Source of the DNA: Deltaproteobacteria bacterium
Lineage (GTDB): Bacteria > Myxococcota_A > Polyangia > Polyangiales > Polyangiaceae
Assembly: GCA_016209145.1 (NCBI GenBank)
Contig: JACQWT010000574.1
Location: 1-34,807, forward strand
Reading direction: 5' to 3'
DNA: 34,807 nucleotides
Shown one piece after another: positions 1-8,044 of the stretch. Position 1 is the first letter of the stretch, and each line of letters opens with the position of its first letter. Made by a program: the position numbers and the translations under genes. Under the pieces are notes generated by a model, which worked only from the letters and a program-made list of their open reading frames with translations, did not search any database and was not told where the DNA came from.

Positions 1-77
1 CGCAAGCACAATCGGACAATAGAGAGCATTTACATGCCAACAAAACAGCAGCGATATTCTGGCTTCTGAACGAGAAA

Positions 78-115
78 GAGCCCTGATTTCGCGCGAATGC
101 GCGAAATCAGGGCTC
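78..115 (-). terminator. Intrinsic terminator hairpin
   Basis: Perfect 17-bp inverted repeat (arms 78-94 and 99-115, four-base loop GAAT). Read on the minus strand, the second arm is followed by TTTCTCGTT, a weak U-tract. It lies 23 bases past the stop of the leftward ferredoxin-like gene, so it probably ends that transcript. The flanking 1-77 is visibly richer in A+T than the rest of the window, and I see no gene there. Confidence 0.7.
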
Positions 116-137
116 CAAACTCGCCTGGAACTTCAGT

Positions 138-656
138 CTAGGCGCCACGCCAGTGCCCCGCCCGCCGCAAGATCTCGCGGGCCGAGCGGCTCTGGGTGTG
201 GCTGCCGGGCCCATGCTTCTCCTCGACGAACCGGATCGCAAGCGCCGTGCGGCGACAGTGGGGACAGCGCGCCGTAGCGGCGGGATCCTTGCCCCGGCGC
301 CGGCGGGCGACCGCCCGCAGCTTGCGCGCCGGCGCATGGGGCTCGCCGCAGCGGGCACAGCGCACGAGCTCGCATTGGGACAGGACGATCTCGGCCGCGG
401 GCTCCTCTGTGCTCTCGTCCCGCGCGCGCGCGAGCGCGCCCTCGGTGCACCGGATCTCGCAGCCCTCGCGATCGACGCAGCCGTGGCACAGGCCCGGCCG
501 GAAGACGAGCCGCAGCACGGCGCCGCCCTGCTCCACACGCAGGGCGCCGCTCGGGCAGTGGCGGGAACAGACCTCGCACAGCGCGCACTTCTCGCCGTCC
601 ACCGTGATGCGCCAGCGGGCCACGCCCGCGCTCTCGCCGTGCATTGTCTCGTTCAT
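138..656 (-). CDS. Dicluster [4Fe-4S] ferredoxin-like protein with C-terminal zinc ribbon
   Basis: 172 residues, read from ATG at 656. Two iron-sulfur motifs are visible: C24-x2-C27-x2-C30-x3-C34-P, the classic ferredoxin spacing, and C57-x2-C60-x5-C66-x3-C70, a longer second motif. A third set, C100-x2-C103 and C131-x2-C134, looks like a zinc ribbon. There is no signal peptide, so it should act in the cytoplasm as an electron carrier or as a small redox subunit. It diverges from fdhD, whose start is 58 bp away (or overlaps this one if the ATG at 655 is used), so a link to a molybdenum or tungsten formate dehydrogenase is plausible. No catalytic subunit is in the window. A longer reading from 1028 exists but crosses fdhD on the other strand and is unlikely. 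The fold is clear; the partner is inferred. Confidence 0.82.
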   Translation of the reverse strand: MNETMHGESAGVARWRITVDGEKCALCEVCSRHCPSGALRVEQGGAVLRLVFRPGLCHGCVDREGCEIRCTEGALARARDESTEEPAAEIVLSQCELVRCARCGEPHAPARKLRAVARRRRGKDPAATARCPHCRRTALAIRFVEEKHGPGSHTQSRSAREILRRAGHWRGA

Positions 657-714
657 GGCCGGCCGCGAGCATATATGGACCGGCCCAGAGCACAACCAGG
701 TAGACTGCGCTCTC

Positions 715-1521
715 GTGAGCTCGGAGGCGCTCCGCCAGGTTCCCGCACATCGCGTCGCCACGGACGGCTCGGCTTCCGAGGCGGTAGCCGAGAGCGTGCC
801 CGTCGTCGTCGAGAGCGCCGTCACGATCGATGTGGACGGGGTGGACTCCTTCACGTTGCTCTGCACGCCCGGCGACGCACCGGCCCTCGCCGCCGGGTTC
901 CTGCTCGGCGAGGGCATCATCGACGAGGCCGGTGACATCGCCGCGATCCGCCCGTGCGCCGACGATCCCGCCGTGGTGCGCGTCAAGCTCCGGCGCGGCG
1001 CGGAGCGCATCGGCGACCAGAGCCGCAACCTCCTCGTTGCCTCCTCCTGCGGTCTGTGCGGGGCTGGCGCTCTCGATCACCGGCTTGCCGCGCTGCCGCG
1101 GGTGGCGGACACCCTGCGCATCAGCCGCGCCGTGCTGCGTAGGGCCGGCGAGGCGCTACGCCAGAGACAGTTCCTGTTCGACGCCTGCGGCGGCACGCAT
1201 GCGGCCGGCATCTTCGACGCCAAGGGCGAGCTGCGCCAGTGGGCGGAGGACACCGGCCGGCACCATGCCCTGGACAAGGCGATCGGCAAGTGCCTGCTCG
1301 CCGGCGTGCCCACGGCCGGCTGCGGGGCCGTGCTCTCGGGCCGGGCATCGATCGAGCTCGTGGCCAAGTGCGCCCGCGCCGGCATCGAGCTGCTCGCCAC
1401 CGTTTCCGCGCCCACCTCGCTGGCCGTGGAGGTGGCCGAGCGCTGCAACATCACGCTCTGCGCCTTCGTGCGCGAGACGCGGGCCACGATCTTCTCGCAT
1501 CAGCGGCGCGTCACTTCCTGA
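715..1521 (+). CDS. fdhD: Formate dehydrogenase accessory sulfurtransferase FdhD
   Basis: FdhD carries sulfur from a cysteine desulfurase to the bis-MGD cofactor so that formate dehydrogenase becomes active. From GTG at 715 the protein is 268 residues, close to the E. coli length (about 277). The paired cysteines are in SCGLCG (C112, C115), matching the reactive CxxC loop of the family. Further family blocks are FLLGEGII, ACGGTHAAG, EDTGRHHALDKAIG and SAPTSLAVEVAE. An in-frame ATG at 655 would add 20 residues without family similarity and would overlap the start of the divergent ferredoxin-like gene, so I prefer GTG 715; neither start has a strong ribosome site. Divergence from a dicluster ferredoxin suggests both serve one molybdo-enzyme encoded elsewhere. 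Confidence 0.93.
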   Translation: MSSEALRQVPAHRVATDGSASEAVAESVPVVVESAVTIDVDGVDSFTLLCTPGDAPALAAGFLLGEGIIDEAGDIAAIRPCADDPAVVRVKLRRGAERIGDQSRNLLVASSCGLCGAGALDHRLAALPRVADTLRISRAVLRRAGEALRQRQFLFDACGGTHAAGIFDAKGELRQWAEDTGRHHALDKAIGKCLLAGVPTAGCGAVLSGRASIELVAKCARAGIELLATVSAPTSLAVEVAERCNITLCAFVRETRATIFSHQRRVTS

Positions 1522-1560
1522 TCGCCTAGCACTACTGCCGCAGTGGCGACCGTTCACGCA

Positions 1561-1852
1561 CTACCCGTCCCGCGTCCTGGCCACGGCTGCGAATGCCTCG
1601 TGCAGCGGCTCGGGCACGGCGCCATGGCCGGGGCGAAGCCGGCGCGCCGCTCGCGGTGGGCCCCACGACGAGCGCGTCCCGGCCCGACAGGAGCGCGGGA
1701 ATGGCCTGGCGCTGCACCGGCGTCGGCATGGCAAGGCATCCGAGGAAGGCGTGCCAGCAGCGCGGCCGGGCCTGGCGCAGGGCCGCGATTTCGGCCGGCG
1801 TGGGCGCGCCAGCCGGCTCAGGCCCGGCGCCACGCTTGGCCCGGGTGCGCAT
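1561..1852 (-). pseudogene. Remnant of a DEAD/DEAH-box (Lhr-like) helicase
   Basis: Reading leftward from 1852 the translation contains PTPVQRQAIPALLSGRDALV followed by VGPTASG, which is the Q-motif and the beginning of Walker A (motif I) of an SF2 helicase such as Lhr. The invariant Lys-Thr that should follow is missing: the frame continues into Arg/Pro-rich sequence, while another frame gives a short tail ending VARTRDG and a stop at 1561. The simplest reading is an internal deletion that removed almost the whole helicase body and broke the frame. A normal helicase of this kind is 700-1500 residues; about 70 family-like residues remain here. It cannot be an active ATPase. The match is by motif only, so the subfamily is uncertain. 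Confidence 0.55.
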
Positions 1853-1889
1853 GGGCTCGCTGCATAGGCGCTATGGGAGATCACCACGC

Positions 1890-2081
1890 ATGGACGGTCA
1901 GGAGACGATTCGAGCGGTTGAGTTGGTCAGGTGCATTCGCGACGAGCAGGCGGCCGAGCTTGGCGCGCTGACGCGCGAGCAGGTGCTGGCGTTCTTCCGC
2001 CGAGCGGGGGAGGCGGCACGCGCCGAAGCCCGCCGAATGTTCCCGGCGGCGGCCGAGACGAGCCGGGAGGCCGGCCCCTGA
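1890..2081 (+). CDS. Small antitoxin-like protein, orphan
   Basis: 63 residues from ATG 1890, with GGGAGA nine bases upstream as ribosome site. The sequence (AVELVRCIRDEQ, then LTREQVLAFFRRAG) resembles short helical proteins of the type 'VKMVRKIRDE...MTPEELIAYFRKKA', which in many bacteria precede PIN-domain toxins. No toxin follows: 2082-2172 has no convincing gene and then a palindrome starts. It therefore looks like an orphan antitoxin or the surviving half of a decayed pair. The neighbouring helicase remnant also points to decay in this stretch. The family assignment is from memory of the pattern and is moderate at best. Confidence 0.6.
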   Translation: MDGQETIRAVELVRCIRDEQAAELGALTREQVLAFFRRAGEAARAEARRMFPAAAETSREAGP

Positions 2082-2172
2082 CCTTGCCCCTGCGACGCGC
2101 CGGGCGCCAGGAGTGCGCGCCCGTCGCGCTGGAGCACGCCGCCGTGAAGCGATCGGCGTCTCAATTCGCGGA

Positions 2173-2239
2173 AAGCGGGAATAGAGGCCCCGATCGCGAG
2201 GCGATCGCCCGGTCTATTCCCGCTTCTCGGGAATAGAGG
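2173..2239. repeat. Compound palindrome between convergent genes
   Basis: Arms 2173-2185 and 2213-2225 are perfect 13-bp inverted repeats (AAGCGGGAATAGA). The loop holds a second stem, CGATCGC-GAG-GCGATCG. The right arm can instead pair with 2228-2236 to form a 9-bp stem (CTATTCCCG / CGGGAATAG) with a 5-base loop, so two folds compete. It lies between a rightward and a leftward gene and may act as a two-way terminator, although no U-tract is evident. The loop CCCGCTTCTCG also occurs in the 52-bp repeat at 12945-13048. Confidence 0.7.
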
Positions 2240-2411
2240 GCCAGGTCGCTTGCGCCGGGGGCTGGCAACGGCTCTGCCGCGGGCTGTCCACGAGCCCGCG
2301 GCGATGGCAGGCATCGATGACCGTCCCCATGATGGATGCCAGCTCGCTGCCGAGGCCCGGGTTCTCCTCGGCCAACTGACAGAGGGAGAACACCCGCTGG
2401 GACAGGGTCAC
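2214..2411 (-). CDS. Hypothetical 65-residue protein, possibly a remnant
   Basis: Read from GTG 2411, 48 bases past the stop of the CoA-transferase gene and in the same frame as it. The N-terminal two thirds (LSQRVFSLCQLAEENPGLG and what follows) has the composition of a real helical protein, while the C-terminal 20 residues are made from the palindrome, which also supplies the stop. The open frame extends up to the CoA-transferase stop without an ATG. No family is recognised. It may be a genuine small gene, the truncated end of a lost gene, or chance. Confidence 0.3.
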   Translation of the reverse strand: MTLSQRVFSLCQLAEENPGLGSELASIMGTVIDACHRRGLVDSPRQSRCQPPAQATWPSIPEKRE

Positions 2412-2459
2412 GAAGTCCGCCCGGAAGAGCGCGGCGCATCCACCTCGGCGGCATGCGAG

Positions 2460-3680
2460 CTACCGGGCAAGCGGGATCGCGCCCTCCTGGCGCAGCGCCT
2501 CGATCTGCGCCGCGGAGCGGCCCAGCAGCTCGCCGAGGATCTCGCCCGTGTGCTGGCCGAGCAGCGGCGGCGGGAGGCGGACCTGTCCCGGCGTGTCGGA
2601 GTACTTGATGGGAATGCCGGCGAGCCGCAGGGCACCGATGGTGGGATGCGGCACCTCGGCCACCATGCCCCGGTGCAGCACCTGCGGATCGGAGAACAGC
2701 CGCTCCATGTTGTTGACGGGCCCGCACGGCACCGCGGCCTGCACGAGCACCTCCATCCACTCGTCGCAGGTCTTCTCGGCGATCAGCTCGGCCACCAGTG
2801 GCAGGAGCACGCCGCGGTTCTCGACCCGCTTCGGGTTGCTGGCGAAGCGCGGATCGTCCAGCCACTCGGGTCTGTCCACCGCCCGGCAGAAGCTCACCCA
2901 GAGCTTCTGGTTGGCGACGGCGACGGCAATGGGCCGGTCCTTCGCGGCAAAGACCTGGTACGGGACGATCGACTCGTGCGCCGTGCCCCAGCGCGATGCC
3001 TCCCGGCCCGCCACGAGCCAGTTGCTGCCGATGTTCGCTAGGGCCGAGACCTGCACGTCGAGCAGGCTCGCGTCGAGGTACTGCCCGCGCCCCGTGCGCT
3101 CGCGGTACAGGAGCGCGGTCGCGATCGCTCCCGCGGCATAGACGCCGGTCAGGACGTCGGTGATCGCCACGCCGACCTTGCAGGGCGGTCCGCCCCGCTC
3201 GCCCGTGATCCACATCAGGCCGCCGACCGCCGAGAGCACCATGTCGTAGCCGGGCCGCGAGCGGTAGGGGCCGTCCTGCCCGTAGGCGCTGATCGAGCAG
3301 TAGACCAGGCGCGGATTCGTCTCGCGCAGGGTCTCGTAGTCCAGGCCCATGCGCCCAATGAGCCCCGGCGTGAAGTTCTCCACCACGACGTCCGAGCGCC
3401 GTGCCAGCTCGCGCACGATCTCCACGCCTGCCGGCTTCGTGAGATCGACGCAGATGGAGCGCTTGTTGCGGTTGCAGCACAGGTAGTAGGCGCTCTCGCC
3501 GCCGGCAAAGGGTGGCCCCCAACTGCGGGTGTCGTCACCCGTGCCCGGCCGCTCGACCTTGATGACGTCGGCACCCTGGTCTCCGAGGATCATCGTGCAG
3601 AAGGGCCCGGCGAGGATCCGGGACAGATCCAGGACGCGGATCCCGCTCAGGGCGAGATCGGCCCGCGGTGCTTGGCTCAT
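2460..3680 (-). CDS. CaiB/BaiF family (type III) CoA-transferase
   Basis: 406 residues, the normal length for this family, which moves CoA between carboxylic acids by way of an aspartyl-CoA thioester intermediate. The N-terminal block GIRVLDLSRILAGPFCTMIL and the motif GADVIKVERPGTGDDTRSWG are diagnostic. The catalytic Asp is D175 in KVGVAITDVLTG, which matches Asp169 of formyl-CoA transferase. C-terminal family features are PCGPVNNM and GQHTGEIL. The overall pattern is nearest the succinate/glutarate or succinyl-CoA-dependent group, but the substrates cannot be read from sequence. It is a cytoplasmic enzyme. The neighbours (speH type gene divergent from it, a small hypothetical gene downstream) do not point to a pathway. 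The start at ATG 3680 gives the standard N terminus. Confidence 0.93.
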   Translation of the reverse strand: MSQAPRADLALSGIRVLDLSRILAGPFCTMILGDQGADVIKVERPGTGDDTRSWGPPFAGGESAYYLCCNRNKRSICVDLTKPAGVEIVRELARRSDVVVENFTPGLIGRMGLDYETLRETNPRLVYCSISAYGQDGPYRSRPGYDMVLSAVGGLMWITGERGGPPCKVGVAITDVLTGVYAAGAIATALLYRERTGRGQYLDASLLDVQVSALANIGSNWLVAGREASRWGTAHESIVPYQVFAAKDRPIAVAVANQKLWVSFCRAVDRPEWLDDPRFASNPKRVENRGVLLPLVAELIAEKTCDEWMEVLVQAAVPCGPVNNMERLFSDPQVLHRGMVAEVPHPTIGALRLAGIPIKYSDTPGQVRLPPPLLGQHTGEILGELLGRSAAQIEALRQEGAIPLAR

Positions 3681-3781
3681 GCTGGTGTTTCGCTACCGTA
3701 CATGGCGGCGCTTGCGGGGGCAACGTCCGACCCGGACGAACGTCCTTGAAAAGCCGCGGTGGGCAGGTACGCTCGCGCGCC

Positions 3782-4177
3782 GTGGACACGGTCAGCCGAC
3801 AGCTTCTCTGTGAGTACTGGGGCTGCGCGCCGGCGCTGCTCGACGACAAGCAGGCCGTGGAGGGGCTGCTGCGCCGGGCGGCCGAGGCGGCGGGCGCCAG
3901 CGTGGTAGCTTCCGCTTTTCACGCCCTGTCACCCCGTGGCGTGGCCGGCGTGCTCGTGCTGTCAGAGTCGCACTTCTCCATCCACACCTGGCCAGAGCAC
4001 GGCTACGCCGCCGTCGACTTCTTCACCTGCGGCACGTGTCGTCCGGAGCGGGGCCACGAGGTCCTGGCGCAGGCCCTGCGCCCTCGGGCCGTCGAGGTTG
4101 TCGAGCTGGAGCGCGGCCGGCGCGAAGCCCCGGGCATCCGCACCAAGGTCCATCGGGACGGCGCAGGCGGGCGATAG
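3782..4177 (+). CDS. speH: S-adenosylmethionine decarboxylase proenzyme
   Basis: Makes decarboxylated AdoMet, the aminopropyl donor for spermidine. From GTG 3782 the protein has 131 residues, right for the short prokaryotic (class 1b) form. The self-cleavage site is LSESHFSIHTWPEHGY: with this start the Ser that becomes the pyruvoyl group is S63, and His68 and Cys83 (FFTCG) fall at the same numbers as in the Thermotoga enzyme. That agreement supports the GTG start over the ATG at 3668, which overlaps the divergent CoA-transferase. No spermidine synthase lies next to it, so the partner gene must be elsewhere. It shares a divergent promoter region of about 100 bp (3681-3781) with the CoA-transferase. 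Confidence 0.93.
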   Translation: MDTVSRQLLCEYWGCAPALLDDKQAVEGLLRRAAEAAGASVVASAFHALSPRGVAGVLVLSESHFSIHTWPEHGYAAVDFFTCGTCRPERGHEVLAQALRPRAVEVVELERGRREAPGIRTKVHRDGAGGR

Positions 4178-4252
4178 GCGAGCAAGGCGCCCGCGCACGG
4201 TTGCCAAGCGGGGGCATTGTCCGATACCTTCTTGGGGGCAAGGGGTAGAGCA

Positions 4253-4591
4253 ATGCATCGTGCAACTTGGCTTGGGGTAGCGCTGCTGCTCGGTGGCGTG
4301 GGCGCGGCGCTCGGTTGTGGCTTCAACCCGCAGCCCGAGCCGCCGGGCGCCGCGGACGAGGCGACGGACACGGGAGGAGGCGCGAGCAGCGCGAGCTCGA
4401 CCGGCTCGAGCTCGACGGGCTCCACGAGCAGCGGCGGCGGCGGGGCCTGGGACGGCGCGGGTGGCGCGGGTGGTGTGGTGCCGCGCGTCCCGGCAGGAGG
4501 AGGCGGTGCCGGCGCCGAGGCCGGGGGCGGCGGTGAGGGAGGCGCCGGCGGCGCGGCCGGCAGCGGGGGGTCGGGTCAAAGCGCGAGCTAG
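4253..4591 (+). CDS. Small Gly/Ser-rich lipoprotein with FNPQPEPPG motif
   Basis: 112 residues from ATG 4253, preceded by AAGGGG as ribosome site. Residues 1-21 form a lipoprotein signal with lipid-attachment Cys22 (AALGCG). Directly after it comes GFNPQPEPPG, a motif I have met at the mature N terminus of myxobacterial lipoproteins. The rest is low-complexity Gly/Ala/Ser, so no fold is expected; it may be a surface spacer or anchor. Its stop ends two bases before the stop of the leftward PAP2-like gene, so the two transcripts meet head-on. Function unknown. Confidence 0.75.
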   Translation: MHRATWLGVALLLGGVGAALGCGFNPQPEPPGAADEATDTGGGASSASSTGSSSTGSTSSGGGGAWDGAGGAGGVVPRVPAGGGGAGAEAGGGGEGGAGGAAGSGGSGQSAS

Positions 4592-4593
4592 CG

Positions 4594-5232
4594 TCACAGC
4601 AACGGGCCGAGGGCCGCGATCAGGAGCCTGGTGGCCACCGTGCCGAGCAGGGCTCCGGCCACGGTTTCGGCGAGGCTGTGACCTCGCGCCCAGAGCCGGC
4701 CGAGAGCGGTGGGCACGAGCAGCAGCAGCGCCAGCCAGGCCCATGGGCCGAAGGCGGCCGCCAGGCTGGCGGCGATGCCGCCCACGCCGGCGCAGTGCAG
4801 GCTGAGCTTGATCCATACCGTGAGCAGCCCCGCCAGGGTGAGGCTGGCGGCGGCCGACAGCAGAATGGCGACCACGAGAGGATCGACGCCGGTGCGCAGA
4901 AGCACGAGCGAGCCCGCCACGAAGGAGAGCAGCAGCAGCGGGTACAGGTAGACGCGTTGTCGCCGCACGGACACGAACAGGTCGTCGACCAAGCCCAGCC
5001 GCACGAGCAACGGGATGCCGAGCGCCGGCGTTCCGACGATGATGACAACGGCGAGCGCAACGCCGGGAGTGTGCTCGGGGCGCCAGCCCTGCCGCGCGAT
5101 GCCGATGGCGAGCATGGCCGGCACGCCGAGCACGAAGGGGTGGAAGAGCCAGGACAGGACGCGCCCCCAGCGCAACCGGCGCTCGGCCTGGCCGGCCGCG
5201 TTGTCGACTGCTCCAGCTTGGCTCGCCTGCAT
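4594..5232 (-). CDS. PAP2-superfamily integral membrane protein
   Basis: 212 residues from ATG 5232; in-frame ATGs at 5247 and 5277 are also possible and none has a strong ribosome site. At least five hydrophobic helices are visible. The order KLSLHCAGVGG, then GRLWARGHSLAETVAGALLG, matches the divergent branch of the PAP2 (phosphatidic acid phosphatase) fold, in which a K-x-S-x-H-x-AG motif stands where PSGH normally is and a final R-x6-H-x3-E/D motif follows. It may dephosphorylate or transfer an isoprenoid or lipid phosphate in the membrane. The classic KxxxxxxRP motif is not clear, so activity is uncertain. The gene diverges from the cyclophilin lipoprotein. Confidence 0.75.
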   Translation of the reverse strand: MQASQAGAVDNAAGQAERRLRWGRVLSWLFHPFVLGVPAMLAIGIARQGWRPEHTPGVALAVVIIVGTPALGIPLLVRLGLVDDLFVSVRRQRVYLYPLLLLSFVAGSLVLLRTGVDPLVVAILLSAAASLTLAGLLTVWIKLSLHCAGVGGIAASLAAAFGPWAWLALLLLVPTALGRLWARGHSLAETVAGALLGTVATRLLIAALGPLL

Positions 5233-5358
5233 GCGCCACTCTCGCATACCCCGCCTGCGTGCGGTTGACGAGGCCATGGCGACGCCCGATTGTCCGTGGA
5301 CGCGGCGCGCCGGCCGCAGTACGAAGGGCGACGCCGCGCAAGGCGCGAGGAGGCCACG

Positions 5359-6108
5359 GTGATCGTCTCGAACGTCAAGCCGCTTGCCACCGCGGTGGCG
5401 CTGCTCTGGGCCCTTTCGGCGTGCGACCAGGAGCCTGCCCCGGCGGCCGCCGGTGGGTCGGCCGCTCCCGTCGCAAGCACGGCCGCGACCGGGCCGACTG
5501 CTCGCGCGCCTGCGGCCGCGAGCGCGGCCACCGCCCCGAAGCTGCCGCCGCTGCTCGACCCCAAGAGCGCCACCCTTCAGGCGCCAGCGCGCTTCAAGGT
5601 GAAGTTCGCGACCACCAAGGGCGACTTCGTGGTCGAGGTCGTACGCGAGTGGGCCCCGCGGGGCGCCGACCGCTTCTTCAACCTGGTCAAGATCGGCTTC
5701 TACCAGGACATGGCCGTGTACCGGGTGGTCAAAGGCTTCGTCGTGCAGTTCGGCCTGCACGGCGACCCGAAGGTGTCGGCGGTCTGGCGCGGGGCCACCA
5801 TCATGGACGAGATGGTGAGCGAATCGAACAAGCGCGGCTACCTCACCTACGCCAAGAGCGGCGCCGACTCCCGCACCACGCAGCTCTTCATCAGCTTGCA
5901 CGACAACCCCGATCTCGATCGCGCGGGCTTCTCGCCGTTCGCCAAGGTCGTGGCCGGCATGGAAGTGGTCGACCGGTTCTACGCCGGCTACGCCGAGAAG
6001 CCCTCGGCCGCCGGGGGCCAGAAGCGGATCCTGGCCGAGGGCAACGCGTACTTGAAGAAGAGCTTTCCGCGGCTCGACTACATCAAGAGCGCTTCGATCG
6101 TCGAGTAG
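5359..6108 (+). CDS. Cyclophilin-type peptidyl-prolyl isomerase lipoprotein
   Basis: 249 residues from GTG 5359, chosen because GAGGAGG lies six bases upstream and because the result is a proper lipoprotein signal with Cys22 (LSACD). Residues 25-75 are an Ala/Pro-rich linker. The cyclophilin domain starts near residue 80 (FATTKGDFVVEV) and includes YRVVKGFVVQFG, where R122 is the catalytic Arg position, then SRTTQLFISLHDN and FSPFAKVVAGMEVVDRFY. It would speed proline isomerisation while anchored in the periplasm. The usual Phe-His before the Arg is Val-Tyr here, a small departure. yicC begins five bases after the stop, so the two are co-transcribed. Confidence 0.92.
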   Translation: MIVSNVKPLATAVALLWALSACDQEPAPAAAGGSAAPVASTAATGPTARAPAAASAATAPKLPPLLDPKSATLQAPARFKVKFATTKGDFVVEVVREWAPRGADRFFNLVKIGFYQDMAVYRVVKGFVVQFGLHGDPKVSAVWRGATIMDEMVSESNKRGYLTYAKSGADSRTTQLFISLHDNPDLDRAGFSPFAKVVAGMEVVDRFYAGYAEKPSAAGGQKRILAEGNAYLKKSFPRLDYIKSASIVE

Positions 6109-6113
6109 GCTCG

Positions 6114-6987
<874 letters not shown>

Positions 6988-7001
6988 CGTCGGCGTCCGG
7001 G

Positions 7002-7961
7002 TCACGACAGGTCTATGGACAGCGGCGCCAGCTCCGGCAGGGGCTCGTACCAGCGCCGGCCCGCCCGCCAGCTCCGGTGCACGTCGGCCACGAGCTGGGC
7101 GCACAGGAGCAGGATGACGGCGAATGCCTCCATGCTGACCAACACCATGATCACGGTCCCGAGCGAGCCGTAGAGCACGTTGACAAGCGAGAGGTGCTCG
7201 AAGAACCAGCCGAGAGCCCGGCTCAGGCAGTGCCAGAGCACGGCGGCAACGCCGCCGCCGACGAGGGCGAGGCGAGCCGGCACGCGCACGACCGGCATGA
7301 TCCAGTAGAAGGAGGTGAGCAGAGCCACCGCCACCGCGAAGGCAAGCGCCGCGAGCGCGGCCGGCAGGGCGCCGGCCAACGGGGCGAACCAGCGCACGCC
7401 GAAGATCTCGCCGTTCGCTAGCGCGCCCAAGGCCAGGCTCACGACCGTGAGCAGGCCGAGGCCGATCCCCACCAGGGGCACGTAGCCGAACTGGATCAGC
7501 GCCGAGACCCACAGCGGTCGGGGCCGCAGCAGTCCGGGCCGGCGGAAGATGAGCCCCATCGCCTCCTCGATGGTGCGAAATGCCGCCGAGCTCACGAGGA
7601 ACAGGGCCAGCAGGCCGCCCCAGCCCACCATGTTGCGATGCTCCACGAACGAGGAGACCGCCTCCTGGAGCGTGGGGGCCAGCCCGGGCGCGAGCGGTCG
7701 CAGGCGCGCCACCAGGATCGGAGAGACGACGCTCTCGTCCACGAGCTGGGAGAGCAGCACCAGCGTGATGGCGATGAGCGGCACGAGCGAGAGCAGCGCG
7801 TTGTAGCCGACGGCGCTGGCGAGCAGCAGGCCCTTGTTGTGCAGGAAGTTGCGCACGACCCGCCCGCCGAGGCGCGCCGCCCGCAGCGCGGTACGTGCCG
7901 CGCCGGCGAGAGCGCGCGCGGCGAGCGAGTCGCGTCGGACCGTGTGCCCAGGCTCTGCCAT
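7002..7961 (-). CDS. YihY/UPF0761 (BrkB-like) membrane protein
   Basis: 319 residues from ATG 7961; ATG 7982 and TTG 8006 are possible earlier starts. Family features are NKGLLLASAVGYNALLSLVPL in the first helix, the segment ending SSAAFRTIEEAMGLIF, and YGSLGTVIMVLVSMEAFAVI near the end. Six membrane helices fit the pattern. The protein sits in the inner membrane. Its biochemical role is not established; the old name 'ribonuclease BN' is known to be wrong for this family. It is separated from the PEGA gene upstream (stop at 8045) by about 80 bases, so the two could share a leftward transcript. Confidence 0.9.
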   Translation of the reverse strand: MAEPGHTVRRDSLAARALAGAARTALRAARLGGRVVRNFLHNKGLLLASAVGYNALLSLVPLIAITLVLLSQLVDESVVSPILVARLRPLAPGLAPTLQEAVSSFVEHRNMVGWGGLLALFLVSSAAFRTIEEAMGLIFRRPGLLRPRPLWVSALIQFGYVPLVGIGLGLLTVVSLALGALANGEIFGVRWFAPLAGALPAALAALAFAVAVALLTSFYWIMPVVRVPARLALVGGGVAAVLWHCLSRALGWFFEHLSLVNVLYGSLGTVIMVLVSMEAFAVILLLCAQLVADVHRSWRAGRRWYEPLPELAPLSIDLS

Positions 7962-8044
7962 GACGATCGTGGCCGCGACCATCGCGCCTCGGCTCGGCCG
8001 CAGCAAGCGGGTTGCACATTGCCTTCTGGCTGCACCTCACGCTC

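Noticed and set aside
1-137. A gene in the A/T-richer start of the window
   Set aside because: No frame with protein character is complete here; only the terminator hairpin is supported.
2161-3522. 453-residue leftward frame over the CoA-transferase gene
   Set aside because: Arg/Gly/Ala-rich shadow of a gene with full family motifs in another frame.
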